Positions 51,224 to 61,748 of a DNA stretch of 64,000 nucleotides are shown in pieces; within the stretch, counting starts at the first letter, position 1; the number at the start of each line of letters is the position of its first letter. A program made the position numbers and the translations under genes. A model generated the notes under the pieces. The model did no database searches. It saw nothing but the letters and a program-made list of their open reading frames with translations, and had not been told where the DNA came from. This DNA comes from WTGU01 sp965200925. Lineage in GTDB: Bacteria > Pseudomonadota > Alphaproteobacteria > UBA828. The stretch is from NCBI GenBank assembly GCA_965200925.1, contig OZ241738.1, forward strand, positions 930,001 to 994,000, given 5' to 3'.

Positions 51224-52225
51224 ATGAAGGTGGTGATCACGGGGGGCCTGGGCTTCCTCGGCCTGCGACTCGCGCGGGCGCTGCGCGCCAGGGGGACGTT
51301 GGCGGGCGCCTCCGGCGGGCAGGAAGCGATCGAGCGGATCATCCTGTTCGATTCGGTCTCGGCGGGCGCGCGCCCGGCGGGGCTCGACGAACGGGTCGAC
51401 ATCGCGGTCGGCGACATCGCGGATGCGGCGTGCGTGCGCGCCGTCGTCGCCGGCGAATCGCTCTCCGTCTTTCACCTCGCTTCGGTGGTCAGCGCCGGGG
51501 CTGAGCGGGATTTCGACCTGGCGCTTTCGGTGAACCTCACGGGCGGGTTGAACGTGCTCGAGGCCTGCCGCGCCGCGCCCGGCCTGCCGCGGCTCGTCTT
51601 CACCAGCAGCATCGCGGTCTATGGCGGCACGGCGATGCCGGCGACGGTCACGGACGAGACCAAGGTCACGCCGCAGAACACCTACGGCGTCACCAAGGCC
51701 GTCATGGAGCAGCTGCTCGCCGACTACACCCGCAAGGGTTTCCTGGATGGCCGCGGCGCCCGCCCGCCGACCGTCATCGTGCGCCCCGGCAAGCCCAACG
51801 CGGCGGCCTCGGGCTTCGCCAGCGGGCTGTTCCGCGAGCCGCTGGCGGGGGTGGACCACGCGCTGCCGGTCTCCCGCGAGACGCGCATGGTGCTGGGCGG
51901 CTACCGCACCGTGGTCGCCGGCCTGATCGCCCTCCACGAGGCGCCAAGCGCGGCGCTGGGCGACGACCGTACCCTCAACCTGCCCTCCTTCTCGGCGACG
52001 GTGGCGGAGATGGTGGCGGCCCTGGCGCGCGTCGCCGGCGCCCGCCCGCTCGGCGCCATCACCGACGCGCCGGACCCGGCGATCCAGCGCCTCTGCGGCG
52101 CTTGGCCCGCCCACGCCCGCGCCGACCGCGCCCGCGCCCTGGCCCTCCCCGAAAACCCGCCTCTCGACGACGTGGTGCGGGAGTACATCGAGGACTATGT
52201 GGATGGGCAGCGCCAGGAGGAATGA
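51224..52225 (+). CDS. NAD-dependent epimerase/dehydratase, D-erythronate dehydrogenase-like
   Basis: The 333-residue extended SDR protein has the NAD motif GGLGFLGLRLA, the catalytic serine region FTSSIAVYGG and the YxxxK pair in NTYGVTKAVMEQLL. The block VIVRPGKPNAAASGFASGLFREPLAG is typical of D-erythronate dehydrogenase (DenD), which oxidises four-carbon sugar acids at C2. That would agree with a beta-hydroxyacid dehydrogenase gene 4 kb away, but kinase and isomerase partners (DenK/OtnK, OtnC, OtnI) are not in the window. The ATG at 51224 follows GGGGGAGG. Confidence 0.86.
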   Translation: MKVVITGGLGFLGLRLARALRARGTLAGASGGQEAIERIILFDSVSAGARPAGLDERVDIAVGDIADAACVRAVVAGESLSVFHLASVVSAGAERDFDLALSVNLTGGLNVLEACRAAPGLPRLVFTSSIAVYGGTAMPATVTDETKVTPQNTYGVTKAVMEQLLADYTRKGFLDGRGARPPTVIVRPGKPNAAASGFASGLFREPLAGVDHALPVSRETRMVLGGYRTVVAGLIALHEAPSAALGDDRTLNLPSFSATVAEMVAALARVAGARPLGAITDAPDPAIQRLCGAWPAHARADRARALALPENPPLDDVVREYIEDYVDGQRQEE

Positions 52226-52321
52226 GAGAGCAGGCACCGAAGAACTTTGTTCATCGCTCCAGTGGGAAAGTACGTCCAGATCAACATATCTGCCGGAAAT
52301 CGGTTCCTTTTCAGTCGAAAT

Positions 52322-52891
52322 TTAGGCGGATATCTCTATGGATAAGGAAGCTGTCTGCCACTTACCGTTTTCGAATCTTTCTCGACTTATATCACACCTC
52401 TTGAAATCAAGATTTAATACGCGATTTCTATAATCCTGTTTAACATTCTCAGTGATATTGCGGATTCTATAATTCATATCCATACCTTGACCATCTGACT
52501 GCTGTGCCAAAAACACGGCGAGAAGGCCTCGTTCCAAAGAACCGCCCCTTCTAGGGCATTGAGTCCTGACAAGAGAATATATTCTCTGCAGGTCTTTGTA
52601 ACACGATTCCCAATTCCAATTTCGCTTAACTTCGATAACACAAAATGGGTCTCCTTGATTATTGCGCAGAGCGATATCCACTCGAATATCTCCGAAAGAA
52701 TATTCCCTCTCAATGCTCTCTCTCCTACTGTGGCGGCGACGTAGCGCCCCATAAATCCCACGAACTAGATCGCTTTCATGCCCTGGATGAGGGATCCATC
52801 TCGTTCTTATCTCTCTCTCGTATCTCTTTTTCGCTTCACGAATTCCTCCATGAATACATTTGATGATTCGTTCTCTAGTTATCTGCATCAT
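52322..52891 (-). CDS. PD-(D/E)xK-like protein of unknown role, AT-rich
   Basis: The 189-residue protein is not from a family I can name. The middle holds a nuclease-like core: D72 in FGDIRVDIAL, then E87-V-K89 in DPFCVIEVKRNWNW, with a helical N-terminus rich in charge. It may be a solitary restriction or defence nuclease. The composition differs from the neighbourhood: 24 of 60 bases are G or C in 52561-52620. The ATG at 52891 was chosen; an ATG three bases later and an upstream GTG at 52900 are alternatives. No neighbour suggests a partner. Confidence 0.66.
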   Translation of the reverse strand: MMQITRERIIKCIHGGIREAKKRYEREIRTRWIPHPGHESDLVRGIYGALRRRHSRRESIEREYSFGDIRVDIALRNNQGDPFCVIEVKRNWNWESCYKDLQRIYSLVRTQCPRRGGSLERGLLAVFLAQQSDGQGMDMNYRIRNITENVKQDYRNRVLNLDFKRCDISRERFENGKWQTASLSIEISA

Positions 52892-53047
52892 CAATTCCAC
52901 CAGAATCTTGAGCGATTGTCCGTACGATATGGCATGGATCGGCCATGTAGCAGATCTGCCATCAGTGAAGCTCCATCTTGCGGAGCCACGGTGCGAGAAT
53001 ACGACATTCTTGCTTCCACACGCAAGGCCCTCTCCCGAGTGACCGCC

Positions 53048-53947
53048 CTACGCCGCAACGCGGAGGTCTTCGACGCGGGTGCCGTGCCAGCCTTCGGCGC
53101 GCTTCTGCCAGTAGCGGGATTGGAGGCGGGTGGTGACGAGGCCGGGATGGGCGTTGCCGATGGGCCGGGCGCCCAGGCGCACCACCGGCATCACACCGCC
53201 GGCCGTGGTGCTGGCGAAGAGCTCGTCGGCCTCCTCCAGTTCGGCGGGTTCGACCCGGCGGAGGGTGAAGGGAATGCCCTCTTCCGCGCAAAGCTCGCCC
53301 ACCGCGCGCCGCGTGATGCCCTCCAGCACGTTGGCGTCGGGCGAGGCCACCGCGCCGTCCTTCACGAGGAAGACGTTGTACCCCGGCCCTTCCGTGAGCG
53401 CGCCGTCGGCGCCCACCAGGAGCGCGTCGTCGCAACCGTGGTCGTAAGCCTCGAAGCGCGCCTGCACGAAATCGGCGCGGTTGTAGTTCTTGAAGCGGGC
53501 GTCGATGGCCTTTGAAGAGACCCGTTCGACTCCGCTCAGGTGGAGCGCCGCGCCGTTGCGGCACTTCTCCTCGCCCCAGATCCAGGCGTAAGGCGTGGCG
53601 TAGGCGACGAAGGCGGGCCGGCAGAGCCTGGGGTCCCGCGTCTGATCGCGGATGACGCCGCGGGTCAGCTGGAGCTTGACGTAGGCGTTCGCGAGGCCCG
53701 TCCGCGCCACGCATTCGGCGAGGATCGCCCGCATCTCGTCGGCGCCATAGGGGTTCTCCAGGCGGAAGCCGGCGCAGGAGCGGGCGAAGCGGTCGAGATG
53801 CTCGTCCAGCATGAAGAACCAGCCGTTCCACGTGGAGGTCACGTCATAGACCGTATCGCCCCAGACGAAGCCCGCATCGAAGATCGACATCCTGGCGCCT
53901 TCCGGCGCGACGTAGTCGCCGTCGATGAACACGCATCCGTCCTTCAT
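53048..53947 (-). CDS. class IV (branched-chain-type) aminotransferase
   Basis: The 299-residue protein is a fold-type IV PLP enzyme related to branched-chain and D-amino acid aminotransferases. The N-terminal block VFIDGDYVAPEGARMSIFDAGFVWGD is diagnostic. The PLP lysine is in the SSKAIDARFKNYNRADFVQA segment, followed by ALTEGPGYNVFLVKDG and the phosphate-binding SPDANVLEGITRRAV region. The best start overlaps the kdsA stop by 4 bp (ATGA, 53944-53947); ATG at 53956, 9 bases upstream, sits closer to GGGGAGGG and is also possible. In many alphaproteobacteria enolase follows kdsA; this gene takes that place. Substrate unknown. Confidence 0.89.
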   Translation of the reverse strand: MKDGCVFIDGDYVAPEGARMSIFDAGFVWGDTVYDVTSTWNGWFFMLDEHLDRFARSCAGFRLENPYGADEMRAILAECVARTGLANAYVKLQLTRGVIRDQTRDPRLCRPAFVAYATPYAWIWGEEKCRNGAALHLSGVERVSSKAIDARFKNYNRADFVQARFEAYDHGCDDALLVGADGALTEGPGYNVFLVKDGAVASPDANVLEGITRRAVGELCAEEGIPFTLRRVEPAELEEADELFASTTAGGVMPVVRLGARPIGNAHPGLVTTRLQSRYWQKRAEGWHGTRVEDLRVAA

Positions 53948-54802
53948 GTCTCGCATCCTTCCCTCCCCTTCGTTTCCTTGGCCAGCCCGTCGAAGGCGAT
54001 CAGCCGGTCCAGCAGCGCCGGCAGGGCGGCCAGCGGCACCATGTTGGGGCCGTCGGAGGGCGCCTCGTCCGGGGCCGGATGGGTCTCCATGAAGACGGCG
54101 GCGACGCCGACGGCGACCGCGGCGCGCGCCAGCACGGGCACGAATTCCCGCTCGCCGCCGCTGCGCGCCCCGCGCCCGCCCGGCCGCTGCACCGAATGGG
54201 TCGCGTCGAACACCACCGGGCAGCCGGTCTCCGCCAGGATCGGCAGGCTGCGCATGTCGGAGACCAGCGTGTTGTAGCCGAAGCTCGCACCGCGTTCGCA
54301 GACGAGCACCTTCCGGTTGCCGGCGCTCGTGATCTTCGCGACCACGTTGGCCATGTCCCAGGGCGCGAGGAACTGGCCCTTCTTGACGTTGATCGCCCTG
54401 CCCGTCGCCGCGGCCGCGCGCAGCAGGTCGGTCTGGCGGCAGAGGAAGGCGGGGATTTGCAGCACGTCCACCGCCTGTGCCGCCGCCGGGCAGTGCGCCG
54501 GCAGGTGCACGTCGGTCAGCACCGGGCAGCCGCAGGCGTCGCGCACGGCCTCCAGGATCGCCAAGCCCTCGTCCAGGCCGACGCCACGCGGGCTCGCGGC
54601 CGAGGTGCGGTTCGCCTTGTCGAACGAGCTCTTGTAGACGAAGGGCATGCCGCGGGCGGCCGTCATCGCCGCCAGCCGCTCGGCGACGCGAAGCGCATGG
54701 TCGCGGCCCTCGATCGCGCAAGGGCCGGCGATCAGGGCGAGCGGCAGGTCGTTGCCGATCTCGAAGGCGCCGACGGCGACGCGACCGGCGGGGCGCGCGG
54801 CG

Positions 54803-54810
<8 letters not shown>
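53944..54810 (-). CDS. kdsA: 3-deoxy-8-phosphooctulonate synthase, metal-dependent class
   Basis: KdsA condenses arabinose-5-phosphate and phosphoenolpyruvate to make KDO-8-phosphate for LPS. The 288-residue protein has IAGPCAIEGRD (C31), KSSFDKANRTS, LTDVHLP, DVLQIPAFLCRQTDLL and INVKKGQFLAPWDM. The cysteine in GPC and the later ATHS, METHP and SDGPN residues match the metal-binding class; the E. coli metal-free enzyme has Asn in place of that cysteine. The start is a TTG at 54810, whose bases overlap the pyrG stop; no ATG gives the normal length. It overlaps the aminotransferase start, so pyrG-kdsA-aminotransferase form one unit. Confidence 0.93.
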
Positions 54811-56431
<1,621 letters not shown>

Positions 56432-56599
56432 GGGCCCCGACACTAGCAAACGGAGGCGGCCGCCCCAAGCCGCCCTCCCTCACCGGCGGGGCGGGGCTCC
56501 GGGCCGGAATCCGCGGGAGGCGCCCGTGCTGGACGGCCGCAGAGCGATCACCCAAGCTGGCGCCATGGACCGGATCGATGGCGCGCCCGCCGCGGGCCT

Positions 56600-57529
56600 G
56601 TGACCGCCCCCGCAAGGCCGCCGCAAGGCGGCACCGGCCGCAACGCCCACGCGCACGCGCTGGCGCTGATCATGACCGTCATCGTCTCGACCTCCTTCCC
56701 GCTCGGCAAGGCGATCACCCACGGCCTCGACCCGGCCGTGATGATGTGCATCCGCTTCGCCCTCGCCTCCCTGCTCTTCGCGCCGATCGTGGCGTGGCGG
56801 GAGGGGCTGCACGCGCCGAGCGGCGGGGCCGTCCTCCGCTATCTCGCCCTGGGCGCGCCGCTCGCCTTCTTCTTCTGGAGCATGTTCGAAGCGCTCCGCC
56901 ACACCAGCGCCCTCAACACCGGCGCGCTGTTCACCACCGTGCCCGGCTTCTCCGCCCTGTTCGGGGCGCTGCTGGTCGGCGAACGCCTGGGGCGCCACAG
57001 GCTGGCGGCCCTGGGCCTCGGCATGGTGGGCGCGGTCTGGATCGTCTTTCGCGGCGAGCCGGCACGCCTGCTCGCGCTCGAAGTCACCATCGGCGACGGA
57101 ATCTTCCTCGCCGGCTGCGCCGCGTTCGGCGTCTACGGCCCATTGATCAAGCGCCTCCACCGCGACGAGCCGGTGATGGTCCTGACCTTCTGGACCCTGG
57201 TCTCGGCGACGCTGTGGCTGGTGGCGGCGAGCAACGCCGCACTCTGGCGCACCGATTGGGCCGGTGTCGAACGCCTCACGCTGGGCGCCGTCGCCTATCT
57301 CGCCATCTTCCCGACGATCGTCACCTTCTTCATCACCCAGTACACGACGCTGCGCTTAGGTCCTACGCGGGTCGTGGCCTACAGCTACGGGATTCCGGCG
57401 GTCGTGCTCCTCATCGACCTGGCCGCCGGCACGGCCGCGCCGCCGGCGACGACCGTGCCCGGCTTCGCCATCGTCCTCCTGGCGAGCGTCGTCGTGCAGC
57501 GCGGGGCTATCCGCGAATTTCGCCCGTGA
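56600..57529 (+). CDS. EamA/DMT-family permease
   Basis: The 309-residue inner-membrane protein has about ten hydrophobic segments arranged as two EamA halves. It starts at a GTG after a hydrophilic leader of about 20 residues; FALASLLFAPIVAW, GALLVGERLGRHRLAALGLGMVG and the ending GIPAVVLLIDLAAG are typical. DMT permeases export or import metabolites such as amino acids; the substrate is unknown. A downstream ATG (about 15 residues into the first segment) is an alternative start. It converges with ruvX and the two overlap by 23 bp. Confidence 0.85.
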   Translation: MTAPARPPQGGTGRNAHAHALALIMTVIVSTSFPLGKAITHGLDPAVMMCIRFALASLLFAPIVAWREGLHAPSGGAVLRYLALGAPLAFFFWSMFEALRHTSALNTGALFTTVPGFSALFGALLVGERLGRHRLAALGLGMVGAVWIVFRGEPARLLALEVTIGDGIFLAGCAAFGVYGPLIKRLHRDEPVMVLTFWTLVSATLWLVAASNAALWRTDWAGVERLTLGAVAYLAIFPTIVTFFITQYTTLRLGPTRVVAYSYGIPAVVLLIDLAAGTAAPPATTVPGFAIVLLASVVVQRGAIREFRP

Positions 57530-57998
57530 GGGAGGGCCGGCGCAGCCGGTCCAGCGCGCCTTGCAGGATATAGGCGGCGGCGACGCGGTCGATGGCGCGC
57601 TTCCTCTTGCCGCGCGAGAGGGCGGCGGCGCGCAGCGGGCGGTCGGCGGCGGCGGTGGACCAGCGCTCGTCCCAGAACGCCACCGGCAGGGCGAGGGCCG
57701 CGGACAGCCGGGCAGCGAGATCGCGGGCGGATTGCGCGCGCGGCCCCTCGCTTCCATCCATGTTGACGGGCAGCCCGACCACGATGCCGCCGACGCCTTC
57801 CGCAGCGACCAGCGCCCGCAGGCGCGCGACGTCGCGCGCGAGCTTCGTCCGGTGCAGCGTCTCGCGCGGCGTCGCGATCGTGCGCGCCACGTCGGAAACC
57901 GCGACGCCGATGGTCTTCGCGCCGAGGTCGAGGCCCATCAGGCGGGCGCCCGGCGCCAGCCCGGCGCCCATTTCCGTGAGATCGCGAATCGCCGTCAC
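57507..57998 (-). CDS. ruvX: Holliday junction resolvase-like protein RuvX (YqgF family)
   Basis: The 163-residue RNase H-fold protein, also involved in 16S rRNA processing in E. coli, has the metal-site blocks LMGLDLGAKTIGVAVSD, VVGLPVNMDGSEGPRA, FWDERWSTAAAD and IDRVAAAYILQGAL. The GTG at 57998 gives the usual alphaproteobacterial N-terminal extension (RDLTE...PGARL) before the first strand. Its divergent neighbour is an SDR gene 68 bp away. The 3' end overlaps the EamA gene. Confidence 0.92.
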   Translation of the reverse strand: MTAIRDLTEMGAGLAPGARLMGLDLGAKTIGVAVSDVARTIATPRETLHRTKLARDVARLRALVAAEGVGGIVVGLPVNMDGSEGPRAQSARDLAARLSAALALPVAFWDERWSTAAADRPLRAAALSRGKRKRAIDRVAAAYILQGALDRLRRPSLTGEIRG

Positions 57999-58066
57999 GC
58001 GCCCTCGCCGCGGCGCTGCGCGCCGGCCGGTGGTATCGTGCGGGCCTCGACGGAGGGAGGCGCGGC

Positions 58067-58822
58067 ATGAAGCTCGAAGGCAAGACGGCGATCGTGACCG
58101 GGGGCTCGCGCGGGATCGGCGCCTGCATCGCCCGGCGTTTCGCGGGAGAAGGCGCGGCAGTGGCGGTGGTCGCCCACAAGGCGCGCGACAAGGCGCAAGC
58201 CGTGGTGGACGAGATCGCAAGCGCCGGCGGCAGCGCCGCGCCGTTCCAGGCGGACGTCTCGCGGGTGGCCGACTGCGCACGGCTCGCGGCGGAGGCGGCG
58301 GCGCGGTTCGGTGCCATCGACATCCTCGTCAACAATGCCGGCGTCTATCGGCCGCTGTCGATCGAGGAGACCACGGAGGAGGACTGGGACGCCCAGATCG
58401 ACATCAACCTCAAGGGCACGTTCTTCATGACCAAGGCGGTGGTGCCGGCGATGAAAGCCAGGGGCGCCGGCAAGATCGTCAACGTCGCCTCGACCTTCGG
58501 CCTCGTCGGCGGGCGCGGCGGCAGCGCCTATTGCGCCTCGAAGGGCGGCCAGATGGTCATGACCAAGGCGCTCTGCATGGAACTCGCCCCGCACGGGATC
58601 AACGTCAACGCCATCGCGCCGGGCGCGGCGAAGACCGACATGAACGCGGCGATCCGGGCGCAGCCCGGCATGGAGGAGCGGATGAACGGGCTTTCGCCCA
58701 TCGGGCGCTACTGGATGGCCGCCGACGACGTGTCGGGGGCCGCGGTCTATTTCGCGTCGTCCGAGTCGGACGCCGTGCACGGGGCGCATCTGACCATCGA
58801 CGGCGGCTGGACGGCCTGGTAG
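58067..58822 (+). CDS. SDR-family oxidoreductase (FabG-like)
   Basis: The 251-residue short-chain dehydrogenase has the cofactor motif TGGSRGIG, the NNAG motif in ILVNNAGVYRP, the catalytic Ser in NVASTFGLVGG, and YxxxK in AYCASKGGQMVM. The C-terminal end HGAHLTIDGGWTAW is standard. The substrate is unknown and no pathway partners adjoin. GGAGGGAGGCGCGGC precedes the ATG at 58067. It converges with a gene for a basic, low-complexity protein. Confidence 0.91.
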   Translation: MKLEGKTAIVTGGSRGIGACIARRFAGEGAAVAVVAHKARDKAQAVVDEIASAGGSAAPFQADVSRVADCARLAAEAAARFGAIDILVNNAGVYRPLSIEETTEEDWDAQIDINLKGTFFMTKAVVPAMKARGAGKIVNVASTFGLVGGRGGSAYCASKGGQMVMTKALCMELAPHGINVNAIAPGAAKTDMNAAIRAQPGMEERMNGLSPIGRYWMAADDVSGAAVYFASSESDAVHGAHLTIDGGWTAW

Positions 58823-58858
58823 CCCGGCCGGGCGCGGGTCTCGTCGCGCTCCCTCGCC

Positions 58859-59341
58859 TCACCGGTCGACGCGGCAGACGATGCGCCAGTCCACCGCGCC
58901 AGCCCTGGCGCGGCGTTCGTAGCTGACCCGGGACTTCTTGAGCTCGGCGCGCGCGACCGCGATCAGGCCGTCCCTCAGGGGAGGCGGGAGATCGTCCAGG
59001 TCGAGATCGAGGGTGATGGGCCGCGGCTTCCTGCGCGGCTTCGGCGGGCGCTTGTCCGGCGGGCGCGCGCCGTCGCCGCCCCAGATCGAGTCCCAGCCGC
59101 TCCGGTAAGCCGGGGTCCGCACGCTCGAGAAGTAGCCGTAATGGACATCGCCCGTACCACCGACCGACTCGCGGGCGGACTTGCCGGATTCCGCGCCGCC
59201 GCCGGGAGAGGCACCGTCGGCAGGCTTGGCCTTGGCATCGGCGGCCTTCTTCCCGCCATCCGCGGCCTTGGCCTTGCTCTCCGGCTTCTTCGCCGGCGCG
59301 CTCTTCGCGCTCGCTTCCTTCTTGTTGCCGGTTTCGCTCAT
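58859..59341 (-). CDS. basic low-complexity protein with a conserved-looking C-terminal domain
   Basis: I do not recognise this 160-residue protein. The N-terminal 70 residues are rich in Lys, Ala, Glu and Gly and look disordered, like a histone-like tail (KKPESKAKAADGGKKAAD). A central block VHYGYFSSVRTPAYRSGWDSIWG is followed by a basic linker and a C-terminal part (ITLDLDLDDLPPPLRDGLIAVARAELKKS) that could be a small helical domain. It is predicted to be soluble. The ATG at 59341 was chosen since it begins the lysine-rich run. No partner is obvious. Confidence 0.7.
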   Translation of the reverse strand: MSETGNKKEASAKSAPAKKPESKAKAADGGKKAADAKAKPADGASPGGGAESGKSARESVGGTGDVHYGYFSSVRTPAYRSGWDSIWGGDGARPPDKRPPKPRRKPRPITLDLDLDDLPPPLRDGLIAVARAELKKSRVSYERRARAGAVDWRIVCRVDR

Positions 59342-59444
59342 CTCTTTCGCTCGTCGCAATCACCGTCCGCCGCCCGGGCGGCGGACGGGAACATGGGGGC
59401 CGCCTTCGTGCATGAAAAGGGGCGAATCGTCCCCCGCCCCGCGG

Positions 59445-60719
59445 TCACTCGGCGGCGGCCTGATGCTGGCGGGCCGCTTCAGGTTCCTTGTGGAAGGCGC
59501 CGTCCTTCATGATCGCGGCGACCCGGTCGGTATCCTGGAGCAGTCGGACGTCCGCGAGCGGATCGCCGTCGATCAGCAGGAGGTCGGCCAGCCAGCCTTC
59601 CTCGATGCGGCCGAGTCTGTCGCCGAAGCATTCGCCGCCGTAGCGCGTCGCCATGGTGAGGAGCGCGTCCGGTGCGAAGCCCATGAGCGTCTGCCAGAGT
59701 TCGAGGTCGCGGGCGTCGCGGCCCACCGGGTTCCACTCGAAGCCGTAGTCGCCGAAGGGGAGCACGCGCACGCCGCGCCGGTGCAGCTCCTTCGTCACGG
59801 CGACGGCGCCTTCGAGCTCGCGCCGGAACCCCCAGGCCTCGGCCTTCTCCTGCGGCATCCCGTAATCGGCCATCTCGTAGAGCGTCGCGTAGGTGAGGCC
59901 GATCGCCGGGCAGACGAAGAAGCGGTCCTTGTGCGCCTCCAGCAGGTCGAGCGCCTCCTCGTCGCAGAAATTGGCGTGATAGACGAGTTCGATCCCGTGC
60001 TTCACGCACAGCTTGACCGATTCGGCGGTGCGCGCGTGGGCGATGACCCGGCGCCCGTGGATGCGGGCGATGCTCGTGCAGGCGGCGATCTCGTCCTCCT
60101 GCATCACCGTCATGTCGCCGGTGGCCGTGTCGTGCACGAAGAAATCGCCGGAAATCATCAGCTTGAGGCTGTCCACCCCCTCGCGGATCATCAGCCGGGC
60201 GAATTTGCGGATTTCCTCCGGCCCGTCGCAGACCACCGCGAAGGCGTCGTGGTGCAGGTGGTACTGGCGGACGTCGCCCAAGCCGCCCGTCACGGTGATT
60301 TCCGGCGTGCAGGCGCGGAGCCGGGGCCCCGGGATGCCGCCGGACTCGATCTCGTTGCGCACGGCGATGTCGAGCCGGGGCTTCGCCGAGGAGCCGTTGA
60401 TCGACGCGGTGAAGCCCGCGTCCAGCATCGCCTTCACGTTGTGCATCGTGCGGAAGACGTGCTCCTCCACCGGCAGCTCGCCGGGCTGGTAGAAGTTCGC
60501 GCCCATGTTCGGGTAGGTCGGGTGGCCGTGGCAGTTCACGAGGCCCGGCATCAGCGTGGCCCCACCGCCTTCCACCACCCGATCCGCCGCCGGCCTGCGC
60601 GGGAAGCCGCCGCGCGCGACCCCGGCGATGCGGTTGCCCTGGACGAGAACCTCGCCCGCGAACGGCTCGTCGCCGGCGCCATCGAAGATTCGCACGTCGG
60701 TGAACAGGATCCGCGCCAT
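59445..60719 (-). CDS. metal-dependent amidohydrolase family protein
   Basis: This 424-residue protein is a member of the amidohydrolase superfamily resembling imidazolonepropionase/prolidase-type enzymes; the substrate is unclear. The HxH motif is LVNCHGHP, the bridging lysine is likely in SLKLMISGDFF, later metal/active-site histidines lie in RVIAHARTAESV and ELVYHANF, and an Asp region is VLPFGDYGFEWNP. The C-terminal beta part reads RIEEGWLADLLLIDGDPLADV. GGGAGGGCGAGAG precedes the ATG at 60719. It is one of two amidohydrolases in the window. Tandem repeats lie just upstream. Confidence 0.88.
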   Translation of the reverse strand: MARILFTDVRIFDGAGDEPFAGEVLVQGNRIAGVARGGFPRRPAADRVVEGGGATLMPGLVNCHGHPTYPNMGANFYQPGELPVEEHVFRTMHNVKAMLDAGFTASINGSSAKPRLDIAVRNEIESGGIPGPRLRACTPEITVTGGLGDVRQYHLHHDAFAVVCDGPEEIRKFARLMIREGVDSLKLMISGDFFVHDTATGDMTVMQEDEIAACTSIARIHGRRVIAHARTAESVKLCVKHGIELVYHANFCDEEALDLLEAHKDRFFVCPAIGLTYATLYEMADYGMPQEKAEAWGFRRELEGAVAVTKELHRRGVRVLPFGDYGFEWNPVGRDARDLELWQTLMGFAPDALLTMATRYGGECFGDRLGRIEEGWLADLLLIDGDPLADVRLLQDTDRVAAIMKDGAFHKEPEAARQHQAAAE

Positions 60720-60758
60720 CTCTCGCCCTCCCCCACCGCCCGGTCGTCGCGAGGCCAA

Positions 60759-60800
60759 TCCCTCGGGACCAGCCCCTCGGGGCCAGCCCTTCGGGGAGCA
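60759..60800. repeat. three tandem 14-bp repeats
   Basis: Three imperfect copies lie head to tail at 60759-60772, 60773-60786 and 60787-60800: TCCCTCGGGACCAG, CCCCTCGGGGCCAG and CCCTTCGGGGAGCA. Each contains a small CCC/GGG hairpin, the last with a TTCG-type loop. They lie 39-82 bp upstream of the amidohydrolase ATG. Confidence 0.8.
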
Positions 60801-60819
60801 TAGCACGGGGCGCGCGCGT

Positions 60820-61575
60820 TCAACGCGGGAAGGACGCGCCGTTGATGTCGATCACGGTACCGGTGGCGTGCCGCGCCGCGCCCGAGGCGAGGAAGGTCAC
60901 GACGTTCGCGACCTCTTCCGGCGGGATGAGTTCCCCCAGCGCGTTTTCCGCGAGCGGGCTGCGGTCGCCCGTCCCCTCGATGTAGTCCCACGACATGTCC
61001 GTGCCGACCCAGCCGGGCGCCACCGCGTAGGAGAGAATTCCTTCCCCGCCATGGGCGCGGGCGATGGTGTGGCTGAGCGCGTTGAGACCGGCCTTGCTCG
61101 CCGCGTAGGCGCCGTAGAGCGGCTTGTCGCCGCGATGCGCGGCCCGGCTCGAAACGTGAATCAGGACACCGCCGCCGCGGGCGCGGAAATGCTCCACGGC
61201 GAGGCGAGCGAGCGCCGCCGGCGCGACGAGGTTGATCTGCAAGGTGCGCCGCCACGCGGCGCGCCAGGCGGCGGGATCGTCCTCCTCGGGCTCCGGCTCG
61301 TACACGGCCGCGTTGTTGACCAGCACGTCGATCCGGCCCTGCCAGGCGAGCGCCTCCCGCCACAGCGCCTGCGGCGCGTCTTCCGCCGCGAGATCGGCGC
61401 CGACCGGGCGGCACCGCTCAGGCACCTCCCGCGCCAGCGCCTCGGCCGGGGCGCGATGCGCGTTGTAATGCGCGACGACCGCACCGCCGGCTTCCAGCAA
61501 CGCGCGGACGCAGCACGCGCCGATCCCCCGCGAGCCGCCGGTGACCAGCACGACCTTGCCGTTCATGTCCGCCAT
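60820..61575 (-). CDS. SDR-family oxidoreductase
   Basis: The 251-residue short-chain dehydrogenase has the motif TGGSRGIG, NNAA in VLVNNAAVYEP, the catalytic serine in IHVSSRAAHRG, YxxxK in AYAASKAGLNAL and a C-terminal end HATGTVIDINGASFPR. It has an unusually acidic stretch EPEPEEDDPAAW after the NNAA motif. The ATG at 61575 follows GGAAGGAGGG. Its substrate is unknown. It lies upstream of and co-oriented with the amidohydrolase, 100 bp apart, so the two may share a transcript. Confidence 0.91.
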   Translation of the reverse strand: MADMNGKVVLVTGGSRGIGACCVRALLEAGGAVVAHYNAHRAPAEALAREVPERCRPVGADLAAEDAPQALWREALAWQGRIDVLVNNAAVYEPEPEEDDPAAWRAAWRRTLQINLVAPAALARLAVEHFRARGGGVLIHVSSRAAHRGDKPLYGAYAASKAGLNALSHTIARAHGGEGILSYAVAPGWVGTDMSWDYIEGTGDRSPLAENALGELIPPEEVANVVTFLASGAARHATGTVIDINGASFPR

Positions 61576-61675
61576 GCGCCGCCCTCCTTCCTGTGCTCCC
61601 GCCGACGTCGATACCGGCTTCGCCGTGCGGGGCCAAGCCCGCGTGCCCGTCGCACCCCCGGAATCGCCGCCGGAT

Positions 61676-61704
61676 TTGCCCGTGTGCGCCTTCTTTGGCA
61701 TGAT
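61676..61704 (+). promoter_or_regulatory. promoter of the HNH/DUF4268-like genes
   Basis: TTGCCC (61676-61681) and CATGAT (61699-61704) are 17 bp apart, upstream of the GTG at 61749. The -10 box is imperfect. Confidence 0.4.
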
Positions 61705-61748
61705 GCGCGCGCGTTGGGCGCGCCGGCGCCGCGGCGAAAGGTCGAACC

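Noticed and set aside
52226..53047. Direct repeats or attachment sites bounding the AT-rich islet
   Set aside because: No matching repeats could be found by eye at the two composition boundaries.
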